Shown here in pieces: positions 21,970 through 31,512 of a DNA stretch of 32,032 nt. The stretch spans positions 1 to 32,032 of the forward strand of contig JAKFWA010000076.1 in assembly GCA_021732995.1 (NCBI GenBank), in the 5' to 3' direction. Below the pieces are notes generated by a model that saw only the letters and a list, made by a program, of their open reading frames with translations, had not been told where the DNA came from and did no database searches. The position numbers and the translations under genes are program-made. The DNA is from Planctomycetaceae bacterium (GTDB lineage: Bacteria; Planctomycetota; Planctomycetia; Planctomycetales; Planctomycetaceae). Position 1 is the stretch's first letter; the number at the start of each line of letters is the position of its first letter.

Positions 21970-23868
21970 TCACGCGGCGGGTGAAGCGGTTTGCAGTCGG
22001 CGGTTCTGAATCGACGACTGACCCCCGCACTGCAATTCGACAAGTTGACGATAGAAGCTGTTGGTTTCGATCAGTTCCTCATGCGTGCCCAGCGCGGCGA
22101 TGCGACCGCGATCAAGTACCAGGATGCGATCAGCTCGCCGCAATGCGCTGACGCGGTTAGAGACCATGATTGTTGTGCGACCGACCAGCGCATGGCTGAT
22201 GGCTTGCTGAATCTCCTGCTCCGTGCCCGGATCAACCGCAGCCGTCGCATCATCCAGCAGCAGGATCGGCGGGTTGACCAGTAACGCTCGCGCCAGGCTG
22301 AGGCGTTGACGCTGACCGCCGGACAGGTTGGAGCCGTGCTCACCCACGAGCGTCTCATAGCCATCGGGCATCTCGCTGATGAAGCCATGCGCGGCGGCAA
22401 TTTCTGCGGATGATTGAATCGCGTCTTCGGATGCCTCTGGTCGCCCGAAAGAGATGTTGGCCGCGACCGTATGGCTAAACAAAAAACTTTCCTGAAAGAC
22501 TGAACCGATCGCGCGGCGTAAGTCGACGAGATCGAGTTCGCGTACGTCAACGCCGTCGACACAGACGCGGCCTTTGGTGACGTCGTAGAGCCGACCGATC
22601 AGGCTGAGCAGTGTGCTCTTGCCCGCTCCGGTTTCGCCCACGATGCCGAGGCACTCGCCGGGATGCACTTCGAAGTTCAGATCGGACAGCACCATCTCGC
22701 CGGGCTTGTAACCGAAACTGACATGCTCAAAGCGAACCGCTCCCTGCACCTGCGGCAATCGAGTCGCCTCGGGCTGGCTGGTGATGTCTTCTCTCGCGTC
22801 GAGCACCTCGAACACACGCTCCGCTCCGATGAGGCTCGACTGCACGGTGTTGGCAATCGCCGTGACCTGACTGACCTGATCACCGAATGCCTGCAGCAGG
22901 TTGGCGAACACAAACAGGCCGGTGCCGAGTGAAAGCTCACCTTGAATTACCAGATAGCCGCCATAGCCGAGCAGCACGAGCAGATTGGCCTGAGTCAGAA
23001 GGCCGACATACGGCTGAAACGTGCTGAGATGCCAGAAGATCGTCTGCTTCTGCTCGCGGACCTTTTCGTTGGCTCGCCGGAACTTCTCGGCTTCTTCCGA
23101 CTGTCGAGCGAAACCCTTGATGACATGCACGCCGTGCACGTTCTCCACGAGTCGCAGCACGACTTTGTCGACCAGTTCGCCCGCCTTGCGGTAGGCAGGT
23201 TGCACCGTGCGCGAGAAGTACACGGCTCCAATCCACAGGAACGGAGTTGTCGCGAGGCAGGCCAACGTCAGCGGAGCGTGCACCTGCAACATGTAGGCTA
23301 GGTAGACGCCCAGTGTCAGCAGCACGCTGAGCACCTTGACGATCACGCCATCAATGAAGTTGCGCACCTGCAGCACGTCGCCCGCCGCGCGATTGATGAT
23401 CGAACTGCTTTGATTGGCGTCGTAGAAGCGAAAGCTCAACCGCTGCAGTTTGGCGTAAACGTCCGCTCGCAGTTGTGTCAGCACTCGCTGAGTCAGTCGA
23501 GCCAGCGCCAACGTGGCGGCGAATCTCAGCACAGCGTGACACAGGGCACTTAGCAATACGCCCGCAGCGATAGCCAGCACGATCTGGAAGGGCGACCAAT
23601 GTTGCGGCGGAGTGAGTCCCAGCGGCCATTGTGGCGGCGTACCGGAATCAACCTGCTGCTTGATGAAGTCGATGCCCAAGCCCGCCAGTCCCAGACTGGT
23701 GAGGTTGAACGCCACCAAGGCCGTGTTCAGGGCTAAGACTCGAATGCAGTCCACCCGATGCGACCAACCCAGTCCCAGCATGCGTCGAATGAGTTTCGCA
23801 TTCGATGAATCGCGTTCTGAACTCAGCAGTTGCGGCGGTAAACCTGATTGAGAAGCCGAAGTAGACAC
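21970..23868 (-). CDS. ABC exporter half-transporter with degenerate ATP site
   Basis: A 632-residue exporter half with a six-helix membrane domain (about 40-345) and an ATPase domain. Walker A is 411-418 ('GETGAGKS') and the signature 515-519 is a perfect LSGGQ. Walker B ends D539-D540 instead of D-E, and the switch His is N571 ('MVSNRVS'). Heterodimeric exporters typically carry an Asp for the Walker B Glu and a lost switch His in one subunit, so this is probably the non-hydrolysing half, paired with the canonical half encoded downstream. The reading frame opens with GTG 23868 and has no clear ribosome site; an alternative is the ATG of Met30, just before the first helix ('RRMLGLGW'). Confidence 0.9.
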   Translation of the reverse strand: MSTSASQSGLPPQLLSSERDSSNAKLIRRMLGLGWSHRVDCIRVLALNTALVAFNLTSLGLAGLGIDFIKQQVDSGTPPQWPLGLTPPQHWSPFQIVLAIAAGVLLSALCHAVLRFAATLALARLTQRVLTQLRADVYAKLQRLSFRFYDANQSSSIINRAAGDVLQVRNFIDGVIVKVLSVLLTLGVYLAYMLQVHAPLTLACLATTPFLWIGAVYFSRTVQPAYRKAGELVDKVVLRLVENVHGVHVIKGFARQSEEAEKFRRANEKVREQKQTIFWHLSTFQPYVGLLTQANLLVLLGYGGYLVIQGELSLGTGLFVFANLLQAFGDQVSQVTAIANTVQSSLIGAERVFEVLDAREDITSQPEATRLPQVQGAVRFEHVSFGYKPGEMVLSDLNFEVHPGECLGIVGETGAGKSTLLSLIGRLYDVTKGRVCVDGVDVRELDLVDLRRAIGSVFQESFLFSHTVAANISFGRPEASEDAIQSSAEIAAAHGFISEMPDGYETLVGEHGSNLSGGQRQRLSLARALLVNPPILLLDDATAAVDPGTEQEIQQAISHALVGRTTIMVSNRVSALRRADRILVLDRGRIAALGTHEELIETNSFYRQLVELQCGGQSSIQNRRLQTASPAA

Positions 23869-24210
23869 CAGCCAAAATTCCTTATCGCGAGCAGGTCATC
23901 GCAGTTGCATGACACGCGTGCAGTGACCTGCCGCCATCCGAAGTCTTGATTTCGGCAGGAGGAGTACCGCAACCGCCCCCGCAAGGTCCAGACCGGAATC
24001 CGCAGGTCGAGTTCGCAGCCAAGTTCGCTCCGACTCGCAATTGTCCGGCGTCAGACCACCCGGATCACGCTTTTCAACGTAACATAGGCAGGACGCCGGG
24101 CGAGCGGGATACCGCATCAAGCTTCCATACGATTTTCTGCTCGCCAACATTCGTACTTGATTCATACGTTGGCAGCGGCGGGACGTGGGCTCGCTGGCCG
24201 AATTCATTCC
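23869..24210. other. Divergent intergenic region between ABC operon and CoA-binding gene
   Basis: About 340 nt between two divergent genes, so promoters for both directions should lie here. I see no clear promoter consensus, operator palindrome or RNA gene. The antisense open frame that runs through it overlaps the CoA-binding gene and looks like chance. Confidence 0.4.
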
Positions 24211-24218
24211 AGGAAGGA
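24211..24218 (+). promoter_or_regulatory. Ribosome-binding site setting the start at 24223
   Basis: AGGAAGGA ends 4 nt before ATG 24223. It favours this ATG over the upstream in-frame start at 24157, which would add a 22-residue non-conserved leader. Confidence 0.7.
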
Positions 24219-24222
24219 CGTC

Positions 24223-24603
24223 ATGACAAAGCCAACCGTTGCCGTTGTGGGAGCCAGCCGCGATCGATCCAAGTACGGCAACATCTCGCTGCGAGCACAT
24301 CTCAGTCGCGGTTACGAAGTCTATCCCGTCAACCCGAACGCTGACGAAGTTGAAGGCATTCCGTGCTACGCGAGTCTGGGGGACGTGCCGGGCCATCCTT
24401 TGGATCGAGTGACCGTCTACCTGCCTCCGCACCAGACGATGAACTTGCTGGACGAGCTGGAAAAGTTGCATCCTCGAGAGATCTGGCTGAATCCTGGCAG
24501 CGCGGACAGCCGGGTTCGACAGAAGGCTGACGAACTTGGTCTGGAGATCATTGAAGCCTGCAGCATCGTGGATTTGGGTACGTCACCGAGTGCTTTCTAT
24601 TGA
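24223..24603 (+). CDS. Small CoA-binding domain protein (CoA_binding_2 family)
   Basis: A 126-residue, single-domain Rossmann-fold protein. It begins 'VAVVGASRDRSKYGN', the nucleotide-loop pattern of the succinyl-CoA-synthetase-like CoA-binding family, followed by 'YPVNPNADEVEG', 'DRVTVYLPP' and 'EIWLNPGSADS', all recognisable family landmarks. Length fits the stand-alone family (about 120-150). Members bind CoA or acyl-CoA in the cytoplasm; their physiological role is mostly unknown. The gene has its own ribosome site and is followed 141 nt later by the SirB1-like gene on the same strand. Co-transcription is possible but not shown. Confidence 0.87.
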   Translation: MTKPTVAVVGASRDRSKYGNISLRAHLSRGYEVYPVNPNADEVEGIPCYASLGDVPGHPLDRVTVYLPPHQTMNLLDELEKLHPREIWLNPGSADSRVRQKADELGLEIIEACSIVDLGTSPSAFY

Positions 24604-24744
24604 TCTGTTTGCGTGCCGTTGCCGGGTTGATGCTGCTCACTTCGCGTAGACGGACTGATCACATCCGGCAACACTTCGACGTGATTGAAACGCGTTGCGG
24701 CTGACGACCGCGACGCTGTTCCAAGAGGAGCTGGAACAACGGCT

Positions 24745-25584
24745 ATGTCGCTCGAATTCGATTTCTCCCACGACTCTGAATTCAACAAGCTGCTCGCGTG
24801 GCGTACGGACATTGACTTGATCCGCGCGGCGCTGGAGCTGGCGCGCGATTCGTACCCGCAACTGGACTTCTCGGTTGTGACGAAGTGGATTCAGGATCGC
24901 GTGGATGAACTTCGTCCGATCGTCAACCGCACTGTGTCCGAACGAGAATCTTTGGAGATGGTCGCGAAGCATATCGCGTATGAGCACGGCTTGATGGGCG
25001 ATGAAACAGCCTACACTCAGCCGGATGGCAGCTTTCTGCAACGGGTGATTGAAACTCGACAGGGTATCCCGATCAGTTTGTCGCTGTTGCACATGGCGGT
25101 TTGCCAGGGGCTGGGAATCGACTTGCAGGGCGTCGCCGCGCCGCGGCATTTTCTGGCTCGGCTGGATACGCCTGAAGGACCGCTGTTCCTCGACGCCTAC
25201 GCCGGTTGCCGGATTCTCACGCGCGATGAAACGCTGGACTGGATTTCCGAGCTGACAGATATTCCGCGTCGCGACGTAGGACGACATCTCATCCCGGTGG
25301 GAGCGCGGCAGATCATTTTTCGGATGCTCAATAACCTGAAGGTGATCCACGCCGAACGACTCGACTGGACCGGCGTCTGGAGGGTGCAGAGCCGCATCAC
25401 AGCGTTGTCGCCGTCCGAATACGCGGAACGTCGCGATCTCGCTCTGGCGGCGACACAGGCAGACCGAGCCGGTTTGGCCATCCGCCTGCTGAAGTCTCTA
25501 CTGCATTCGTGTCCGGAGAATGATCGCGAGATGCTGGAGCTGCACCTCAAGCACGCTGAATCCATAGTGCATCGTTGGAACTGA
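24745..25584 (+). CDS. SirB1/UPF0162-type transglutaminase-like protein
   Basis: A 279-residue cytoplasmic protein. The N-terminal two thirds match the SirB1 (Transglut_core2) pattern: G107-I-P-I-S at the helix that carries the nucleophile in true transglutaminases, 'GVAAPRHFL' with H135, then 'LDAYAGCRIL'. Where a catalytic Cys would be expected at the helix start there is Ser, as is common in this family, so enzyme activity is doubtful. The C-terminal part ('ERRDLALAATQADRAGLAIRLL') looks TPR-like, as in SirB1. ATG 24745 lies 14 nt after AAGAGGAG, a long spacing; the frame also opens upstream at TTG 24685 without conserved residues. Biological role of the family is unclear. Confidence 0.85.
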   Translation: MSLEFDFSHDSEFNKLLAWRTDIDLIRAALELARDSYPQLDFSVVTKWIQDRVDELRPIVNRTVSERESLEMVAKHIAYEHGLMGDETAYTQPDGSFLQRVIETRQGIPISLSLLHMAVCQGLGIDLQGVAAPRHFLARLDTPEGPLFLDAYAGCRILTRDETLDWISELTDIPRRDVGRHLIPVGARQIIFRMLNNLKVIHAERLDWTGVWRVQSRITALSPSEYAERRDLALAATQADRAGLAIRLLKSLLHSCPENDREMLELHLKHAESIVHRWN

Positions 25585-25606
25585 AGGCGATAACGGTCTG
25601 CTGAAC

Positions 25607-25676
25607 CACGTGGGGCACGTTTTCAACGTACTTTGAATGAGAGCGTTTCGAGCACGATGGAATCGTGCCCCACGTG
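25607..25676. repeat. Composite palindromic element (13-bp outer arms, two inner hairpins)
   Basis: Perfect 13-bp arms at 25607-25619 and 25664-25676 (CACGTGGGGCACG and its complement), 44 nt apart. Inside, 25617-25621/25625-25629 form a 5-bp hairpin with a 3-nt loop, and 25652-25658/25662-25668 form a 7-bp hairpin with a 3-nt loop. The outer and inner pairings share bases, so they exclude each other. No U-tract follows. It looks like two neighbouring REP-like hairpins whose inner arms have diverged; it could also terminate transcription of the SirB1-like gene. Confidence 0.65.
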
Positions 25677-25797
25677 AATCCGTTCGCATTGGACGTCTAT
25701 TCCTGCGAATCTTCCGGAGCGCTGCTATCCTGCGTCGTGAGCTGTGCTCGCACGCCTGTTTCATCGCATCCGCTTCTAGTTTCTCCTGAGATTTCTC

Positions 25798-27429
25798 ATG
25801 CCCACCGCACCGTTTCAATTCCAGGAAATGTTTGAACTTGGCTCTGACGACACCGAATATCGGTTGCTCACGAAGGAGCATGTTTCGGTGCAGCCATTCA
25901 ATGGCCAGGAGATGCTGTGCGTCGAGCCGGAAGCGCTGACGTTGCTGGCGTCTCAGGCGTTTCATGACATCAACTTCTTCCTGCGTCCGAAGCATCTGAA
26001 GCAGGTGGCAGCGATTCTGGACGATCCTGAGGCGTCGGATAACGACCGCATGGTGGCGTTGACGATGCTCAAGAACGCCGACGTCTCCAGCGCCGGCGTG
26101 CTGCCGTTCTGTCAGGACACCGGCACGGCCATTGTGCACGGCAAGAAGGGTCATGCGGTCTGGTCGACCCGCGATGAAGAGGCCCTGTCGCGCGGCGTCT
26201 ACCACGCCTACACCGAAAACAATCTGCGGTACTCGCAGAACTCGGCTCTCAACATGTGGGACGAGAAGAATACGAACACCAACCTGCCCGCGCAGATCGA
26301 TCTCTCGGCCTGTGATGGCGATGCCTACAAGCTGCTGTTCATCGCCAAAGGCGGCGGCTCGGCGAACAAGTCGTTCCTTTATCAGGAAACGCGCGCGGTC
26401 CTGAACCCGAAGAGTCTCGTCGAGTACCTGACCGCCAAGATGGTCACGCTCGGCACGGCTGCCTGCCCGCCGTATCACCTGGTGTTTGTCATTGGTGGAA
26501 CGTCCGCTGAGACGACAATGAAGACGGTGAAGATTGCCTCGACGAAATATTACGACAACTTGCCCACGACGGGTAACGCGTTGGGGCGAGCGTTCCGAGA
26601 CGTGGAACTCGAGCAGCAGATGCTGGAGTCCGCTCGGAAGTGCGGTATCGGCGCTCAGTTCGGCGGCAAGTACTTTGCTTTGGACGTGCGCGTCATTCGC
26701 TTGCCGCGTCACGGTGCGTCGTTGCCGATTGGCATTGGCGTGTCGTGCAGCGCCGATCGCCAGGCGAAAGGCAAGATCACGAAGGATGGCGTGTTCATTG
26801 AGAAGCTGGAGTTCGAGCCGCTCAAGTACATCCCTGAAGCCTTGCGTCATCGCAAAGACGAAGGCGCCGTGCGGTTGGACTTGAACCGGCCGATGGCGGA
26901 CATCCTGGCTGACCTGAATCGTTATCCGGTGACGACTCGCCTACTGTTGAATGGTCCGATTGTCGTGGCTCGAGACATCGCCCATGCGAAGCTCAAGGAA
27001 CGACTCGACGCCGGCCAGCCTTTGCCGGATTACTTCAAGGCGCACCCGGTTTACTACGCCGGTCCCGCGAAAAAACCCGAAGGCTACGCGAGCGGTTCCT
27101 TCGGCCCCACTACGGCGGGACGCATGGACTCGTACGTGAATCTGTTCCAGGCGGCCGGTGGCAGCATGGTGATGATCGCCAAAGGCAACCGCGGCAAGCA
27201 GGTCACCGAGTCCTGCCACAAACACGGCGGTTTTTACCTAGGCAGCATCGGCGGCCCGGCTGCGATTCTGGCCAAGGAAAACATCCGCAAAGTGGACGTC
27301 GTCGAGTTCGCGGAACTCGGCATGGAAGCCATCTGGAAGATCGAAGTCGAAGATTTCCCCGCGTTCATCCTCGTCGACAACAAAGGCCACGACTTCTTCG
27401 AAGACGTGGGGCCGGGGTGTTCTCATTAA
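25798..27429 (+). CDS. Fumarate hydratase, class I (4Fe-4S, single-chain)
   Basis: A 543-residue enzyme, the length of single-chain class I fumarases (E. coli FumA/FumB about 548). It interconverts fumarate and malate in the TCA cycle using an oxygen-sensitive 4Fe-4S cluster. Cluster ligands are visible at C105 ('LPFCQDTGT'), C223 ('TAACPPYH') and C317 ('GVSCSADR'), at nearly the same positions as in FumA. The C-terminal beta domain has '[11 protein letters not shown]', '[11 protein letters not shown]' and '[13 protein letters not shown]', the swivelling-domain signature. ATG 25798 has only a weak ribosome site. It stands alone, with palindromic elements in the gaps on both sides. Confidence 0.95.
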   Translation: MPTAPFQFQEMFELGSDDTEYRLLTKEHVSVQPFNGQEMLCVEPEALTLLASQAFHDINFFLRPKHLKQVAAILDDPEASDNDRMVALTMLKNADVSSAGVLPFCQDTGTAIVHGKKGHAVWSTRDEEALSRGVYHAYTENNLRYSQNSALNMWDEKNTNTNLPAQIDLSACDGDAYKLLFIAKGGGSANKSFLYQETRAVLNPKSLVEYLTAKMVTLGTAACPPYHLVFVIGGTSAETTMKTVKIASTKYYDNLPTTGNALGRAFRDVELEQQMLESARKCGIGAQFGGKYFALDVRVIRLPRHGASLPIGIGVSCSADRQAKGKITKDGVFIEKLEFEPLKYIPEALRHRKDEGAVRLDLNRPMADILADLNRYPVTTRLLLNGPIVVARDIAHAKLKERLDAGQPLPDYFKAHPVYYAGPAKKPEGYASGSFGPTTAGRMDSYVNLFQAAGGSMVMIAKGNRGKQVTESCHKHGGFYLGSIGGPAAILAKENIRKVDVVEFAELGMEAIWKIEVEDFPAFILVDNKGHDFFEDVGPGCSH

Positions 27430-27525
27430 GCGGCAGGATGCTGGTTGACTTCAGAGCTTGCTGCGCATCAGGTCGACCAGCGTGTGCCAATGCCCATACA
27501 CGTACACGCGACGGGAAAGATTTGG

Positions 27526-27605
27526 AACACAGAGGAACAGAGGACACGGAGAAAGAGGTTTTGCAGATTTTGACTTATTCTCTGTGACCTCTGTTCCTCT
27601 GTGTT
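27526..27605. repeat. Large imperfect palindrome, probable dispersed intergenic repeat
   Basis: An 18-bp perfect inverted repeat (27526-27543 with 27588-27605) extends inward through 10 more pairs (27544-27553 with 27578-27587) with one mismatch and one G:U, leaving a 24-nt loop. The arms are built from ACAGAGGA-like units repeated every 8 nt. It lies between fumarase and the debranching enzyme and could form a 28-bp stem in RNA. The 3' arm is followed by TT then ATC, a weak terminator at best. Its composition resembles the CAGAGG-rich palindromes scattered between genes in many bacterial genomes; that link is from memory, not a search. Confidence 0.75.
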
Positions 27606-27692
27606 TTATCTCTTCGATCTGCAAACAGGCACCTCGCTTGCGAAGTTGGGTGCCGACCATGGACGATGCGTCTGCGTTACGAACGTAGGACG

Positions 27693-27700
27693 TAAGGAGA
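27693..27700 (+). promoter_or_regulatory. Strong ribosome-binding site of the debranching enzyme
   Basis: TAAGGAGA with a 7-nt spacer to ATG 27708, the best Shine-Dalgarno match in the window; it confirms the start. Confidence 0.8.
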
Positions 27701-27707
27701 TCGAACC

Positions 27708-29738
27708 ATGCCGACGTATCCCGAGCTTGCGGAATGGATTGAACCAGACGGGCTCGGTGGGTTTGCGTCGGGGACCGTTTGTGGCCGGCGCACGCGGCGC
27801 TATCACGCTCTGTTGCTGACGGCGATCAATCCGCCGACCGGTCGCTTCTTGCTGGTGAATGGTGCTGAGGTCGCTGTCACAACTCCGACGGGGACTTATT
27901 CGCTCTCGACGCATCTTTATCACCCGGGCGTGGTGCATCCGCACGGGCATGAGTTCATCACCGAGTTTGATCTTGAACCCTGGCCGACCTGGTCGTTCCG
28001 GTTGCCGGATGGGACTCAGATTGTGCACGACCTGTTCGTGCCGCATGAATCTTCGGCAACGGTTCTTCGCTGGCGGATGGATGCGGGTTCGACCGACGTC
28101 CGTCTGACGTTCCGGCCACTGATGTCGGGGCGGGATTATCACTCGCTGCATCTTGAGAATACGACGTTTCGTTTTGAGTCCGAACGCGACGCCGAACGTG
28201 TAACATGGCAGCCTTATCCGGGCGTGCCCGGCGTGTCCGCGTTTTCAAATGGCCGCTATCAGCACAGTCCGATCTGGTTCCGGCAGTTTCAGTATGAGCA
28301 GGAGGCCGAACGCGGGCTCGATTGCCTCGAAGATCTGGCATCGCCGGGCGAGTTCCAATGGGACTTGTCCGACACCGAGGCGGTTTGCATCCTGACAGCC
28401 ATCGGCCCCAACGCGTTAGCCGTAAAGTCGGAAGTACCAGTTCGCGAGCAGGCCTATCAGTTGTCGCATCGCGAGCGAGATCGACGCAAGAAGCTGGGAA
28501 GTCTCAAGCCGCGCACTGTTTTCAGCGGCGTCATTGCGATGTCTTCACCCCCAGTCCCCGTTGTGGGAGACGGGCATTTGGAAGCGCAGCTCAAACGAGC
28601 GGCGGATGCGTACATCGTGCGGCGCGGTGCGGGCAAAACGATCATCGCAGGGTATCCGTGGTTCACGGATTGGGGACGCGACACGTTTATCGCCTTGCGC
28701 GGCCTGTGCATTGCCACTGGCCGCCTCGATGACGCCGAGCAGATCCTGACTGACTGGGCCGGTACGGTTTCGTCGGGCATGTTGCCGAATCGATTTCCCG
28801 ATCATGGTGACCAGCCAGAGTTTAATTCGGTCGATGCGTCCTTGTGGTTCATCACCGCGGTGCATGACTTCCTGGCCGCCTGCCATCTGGCGGGCCGAAG
28901 GGTTGCCGACGACCGACGCACCCGTCTGTGCGACGCCGTGGAGGCCATCCTGCAGGGTTATCGAGCCGGAACTCGCTATCACATTGGTATGGACGATGAC
29001 GGCCTGTTGCGTGCCGGCGAACCCGGCGTGCAACTGACCTGGATGGATGTCAAAATCGACGACTGGGTGGTCACTCCCCGCATCGGCAAGCCTGTCGAGA
29101 TTCAGGCGCTCTGGCTGGCCGCTTTGGACATCGGCTCGCAACTGCTGAACGCTGCTCGCTGGCAGTTGCTGTATGAACGCGGGCGAGAAGCATTTCGTCG
29201 TCGGTTCTGGAATCCGGAGACTAATTGTCTCTTTGATGTTGTCGACGACAACCACGAAGCAGGGCGGGCCGATCCTTCGATTCGAGCCAACCAGATTCTC
29301 GCCGTGGGCGGTTTGCATGTGTCGCTGCTGGACACGGACATCGCGCGGCGAGTGGTTGATCTGGTGGAATCGCGGCTGCTGACGCCGCTCGGTCTGCGAA
29401 CGCTGACCGAGGACTCGCTCAACTATCATTCGCATTACCTGGGTGCCGTGTTGAGTCGCGATGGGGCGTACCATCAGGGGACGGTCTGGCCGTGGTTGAT
29501 GGGGCCTTTCGTCAGTGCTTGGTTGCGCGTGCACGGCAACGGACCGGCTCAACGAGCTGAGGCGCGGCAGCGTTTCGTGGAACCTCTGTTGGCTCATCTG
29601 AATGTCGCTGGCTTGTCGCACGTTTCCGAGATCGCCGACGCAGATCCGCCGCACACGCCGCGTGGCTGTCCGTTCCAGGCGTGGTCCTTAGGTGAACTCA
29701 TCCGCAGTCTGCACATGGTGCATTCCGAGCCGTTTTGA
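27708..29738 (+). CDS. Glycogen debranching enzyme (amylo-alpha-1,6-glucosidase, GDE_C type)
   Basis: A 676-residue cytoplasmic enzyme. The N-terminal beta domain starts with 'EWIEPDGLGGFASGT' and 'RRYHALLL', the pattern of archaeal-type/bacterial Gde (TIGR01561-like). The C-terminal (alpha/alpha)6 domain has Y316-P-W-F-T-D-W-G-R-D325, 'SVDASLWF', 'LTWMDVKI' and 'HQGTVWPWL', the landmarks of the amylo-1,6-glucosidase family (GH133). It hydrolyses alpha-1,6 branch stubs in glycogen or related polyglucans. Full length for the short, single-activity form; no glucanotransferase domain is seen. It has its own strong ribosome site and no glycogen-metabolism neighbour in the window. Confidence 0.92.
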   Translation: MPTYPELAEWIEPDGLGGFASGTVCGRRTRRYHALLLTAINPPTGRFLLVNGAEVAVTTPTGTYSLSTHLYHPGVVHPHGHEFITEFDLEPWPTWSFRLPDGTQIVHDLFVPHESSATVLRWRMDAGSTDVRLTFRPLMSGRDYHSLHLENTTFRFESERDAERVTWQPYPGVPGVSAFSNGRYQHSPIWFRQFQYEQEAERGLDCLEDLASPGEFQWDLSDTEAVCILTAIGPNALAVKSEVPVREQAYQLSHRERDRRKKLGSLKPRTVFSGVIAMSSPPVPVVGDGHLEAQLKRAADAYIVRRGAGKTIIAGYPWFTDWGRDTFIALRGLCIATGRLDDAEQILTDWAGTVSSGMLPNRFPDHGDQPEFNSVDASLWFITAVHDFLAACHLAGRRVADDRRTRLCDAVEAILQGYRAGTRYHIGMDDDGLLRAGEPGVQLTWMDVKIDDWVVTPRIGKPVEIQALWLAALDIGSQLLNAARWQLLYERGREAFRRRFWNPETNCLFDVVDDNHEAGRADPSIRANQILAVGGLHVSLLDTDIARRVVDLVESRLLTPLGLRTLTEDSLNYHSHYLGAVLSRDGAYHQGTVWPWLMGPFVSAWLRVHGNGPAQRAEARQRFVEPLLAHLNVAGLSHVSEIADADPPHTPRGCPFQAWSLGELIRSLHMVHSEPF

Positions 29739-29994
29739 CGCGATTCCGGGGCCTTCCCAAGATCCGTCAAAGAATGATGAAAACTCGAATTGCCTCGTTT
29801 CCCAAGTCTCTGTTATCAACCCGCCCCCGCCTGAGCTGGGAGGCTTTTAGCGGGGCGTCGGAAGACGAAAAATGCTGCGATTTGGCTGGGAGGCCGCTTC
29901 ACGGCAGGATTCCGACGAGCATTGGGAACGATTCCACCGGTACGCGAGAAATCGCCGACGCCGGCTGTGGCAGGGACGCCACTGCGGAACAGCA
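29739..29994. other. Gap before the sigma-54 regulator gene
   Basis: About 255 nt. The frame of the regulator stays open upstream to 29922, but those residues ('REKSPTPAVAG') are not receiver-like. No -24/-12 sigma-54 promoter or clear hairpin was found by eye. Confidence 0.35.
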
Positions 29995-30001
29995 AAGGGA
30001 G
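29995..30001 (+). promoter_or_regulatory. Ribosome-binding site supporting a TTG start at 30009
   Basis: AAGGGAG lies 7 nt before TTG 30009, directly in front of the receiver domain, and no ATG lies in frame nearby. Confidence 0.7.
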
Positions 30002-30008
30002 TAGGCTG

Positions 30009-31406
30009 TTGAGTTCCTCAGCGAACCGATTACGGGTGCTCTTCGTCGATGACGAGGCAATGATCCGCGAAGTCATGCGGATTGAATTGCCGCGCATGGG
30101 CCACGAGGTCACGGTCTGCGATGGCGGTCAAGCCGCGATCGATGCCGTGAACGTGACCACGTTCGACGCTGCGATTGTGGACCTGCGAATGCCGGGCATT
30201 GATGGCTGGCAAGTCGTGGATCACATCAAGACGGTGTCACCCGAAACGCAGGTCATCATTCACACGGCTCACGGCAACGTGGATGAAGCCATTCAAGCCG
30301 TGCGGCGTGGAGCGAATGACTTCCTGCAGAAGCCGTGCAAGCTGTTCGACATTCAGAACGTCTTGCAGCGCGTCATCGAAAAACGCAGCCTGACCAACAA
30401 GACACTCGCCCTTGAGACCCGTTTGCGGGCCACGGAAGGTCCCGCCGAGTTGATTGGCGACTCTGCTCCGATGCAGCGCGTGCGAACTCTGATCGACCGC
30501 ATCGCGCCCACCAATTCCAACGTACTGATTCTGGGTGAAACCGGAACCGGCAAGGAACTGGCGGCACGTCGCATTCACGATCTCAGCCCACGAGCCAACC
30601 TGCCGTTCGTCGCAGTGAATTGCGGCGCGTTGCCTGAAAACCTCGTGGAAAGCGAACTGTTCGGACATCGCAAAGGTGCATTCACCGGAGCCGATTCCAA
30701 CCGCAAAGGCCTCATTGAAGTGGCCAATGGCGGCACGCTGTTCCTCGATGAACTCGGTGAACTCGACAAAAACGTGCAGGTGAAACTGCTGCGTTTCCTG
30801 GAGTCTGGTGAAGTCCGTCGCATCGGCGAGAACGACGCATTTCATGTGGATGTTCGAGTCGTGTGCGCGACCAATCGTCCGCTGCAGGAAATGGTCGATG
30901 AGAACAAGTTCCGCGAAGACCTCTACTTCCGCGTGAACACGTTCGAGATCCGCATGCCTCGCCTGCGTGATCGCGTGGATGACGTCATCGCATTGGCCGA
31001 CCATATCATTCACCGCCATCACCGCAAACGCGGGTCGTCTTCAGTGAAGCTGGCGACTGACGCTCAAGCGGTGCTGAAGCAGCATCCTTGGAAAGGCAAT
31101 GTTCGCGAACTTGCCAACACCATCGAGTACGCATTGGCTCTATGCGACGGCCAGCGGATCACGGCGGTGGACCTGCCAGACAATCTGCGGAATGGCGGTG
31201 TTCGGACAGATGCGGCTGCTGAGTCATCCGATGTCTGGAATTCGCAGGTCTCGAAGACGCTGCGAGACATCGAAATGGATGTCATCTATCGCGTGCTCGA
31301 CAAGCATCATGGCGACAAGCCGAAGGCCGCGATGGAACTCGGGATTGCTTTGAAGACGCTCTACAACAAGTTGAATCAGTACGAAATTCGAGGCGTCGTG
31401 GGCTGA
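30009..31406 (+). CDS. Sigma-54-dependent response regulator (NtrC family)
   Basis: A 465-residue transcription activator with three domains. The receiver (about 6-122) has 'VDDE', phospho-acceptor D58 ('[10 protein letters not shown]'), 'HTAHG' and 'LQKPC'. The AAA+ domain (about 145-375) has Walker A 176-182 ('GETGTGK'), G223-A-F-T-G-A228 for sigma-54 contact, Walker B '[12 protein letters not shown]' and arginine-finger region '[13 protein letters not shown]'. A Fis-type helix-turn-helix closes the protein (about 421-464, '[22 protein letters not shown]'). It should activate sigma-54 promoters after phosphorylation. No cognate histidine kinase is adjacent, so the partner is an orphan elsewhere. 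The start is TTG 30009 on its ribosome site; an upstream TTG at 29922 would add 29 residues. Confidence 0.93.
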   Translation: MSSSANRLRVLFVDDEAMIREVMRIELPRMGHEVTVCDGGQAAIDAVNVTTFDAAIVDLRMPGIDGWQVVDHIKTVSPETQVIIHTAHGNVDEAIQAVRRGANDFLQKPCKLFDIQNVLQRVIEKRSLTNKTLALETRLRATEGPAELIGDSAPMQRVRTLIDRIAPTNSNVLILGETGTGKELAARRIHDLSPRANLPFVAVNCGALPENLVESELFGHRKGAFTGADSNRKGLIEVANGGTLFLDELGELDKNVQVKLLRFLESGEVRRIGENDAFHVDVRVVCATNRPLQEMVDENKFREDLYFRVNTFEIRMPRLRDRVDDVIALADHIIHRHHRKRGSSSVKLATDAQAVLKQHPWKGNVRELANTIEYALALCDGQRITAVDLPDNLRNGGVRTDAAAESSDVWNSQVSKTLRDIEMDVIYRVLDKHHGDKPKAAMELGIALKTLYNKLNQYEIRGVVG

Positions 31407-31512
31407 GTGCTCACCGCGACTCAAGAAGGATCGATCAGATCAAGTGGTTGGCTGGATGACGGTTCTGGGGAGGGCAGTCATTCTGAAGTTGCTGATCATG
31501 AGACTCAGGGAT

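Noticed and set aside
23896-24471. Antisense gene in the divergent region
   Set aside because: It overlaps the well supported CoA-binding gene and has no ribosome site or domain.
25498-26850. Long antisense open frame (450 codons) over fumarase
   Set aside because: It covers the strongly recognised fumarase gene and the end of the SirB1-like gene and shows an Arg/His-rich composition without motifs.
27451-27688. Small open frames on both strands between fumarase and the debranching enzyme
   Set aside because: They translate the CAGAGG-rich palindrome; such peptides are typical false calls across dispersed repeats.
28545-29654. Antisense open frame (369 codons) inside the debranching enzyme
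   Set aside because: The sense strand has a clear family match; the antisense product has no recognisable domain.
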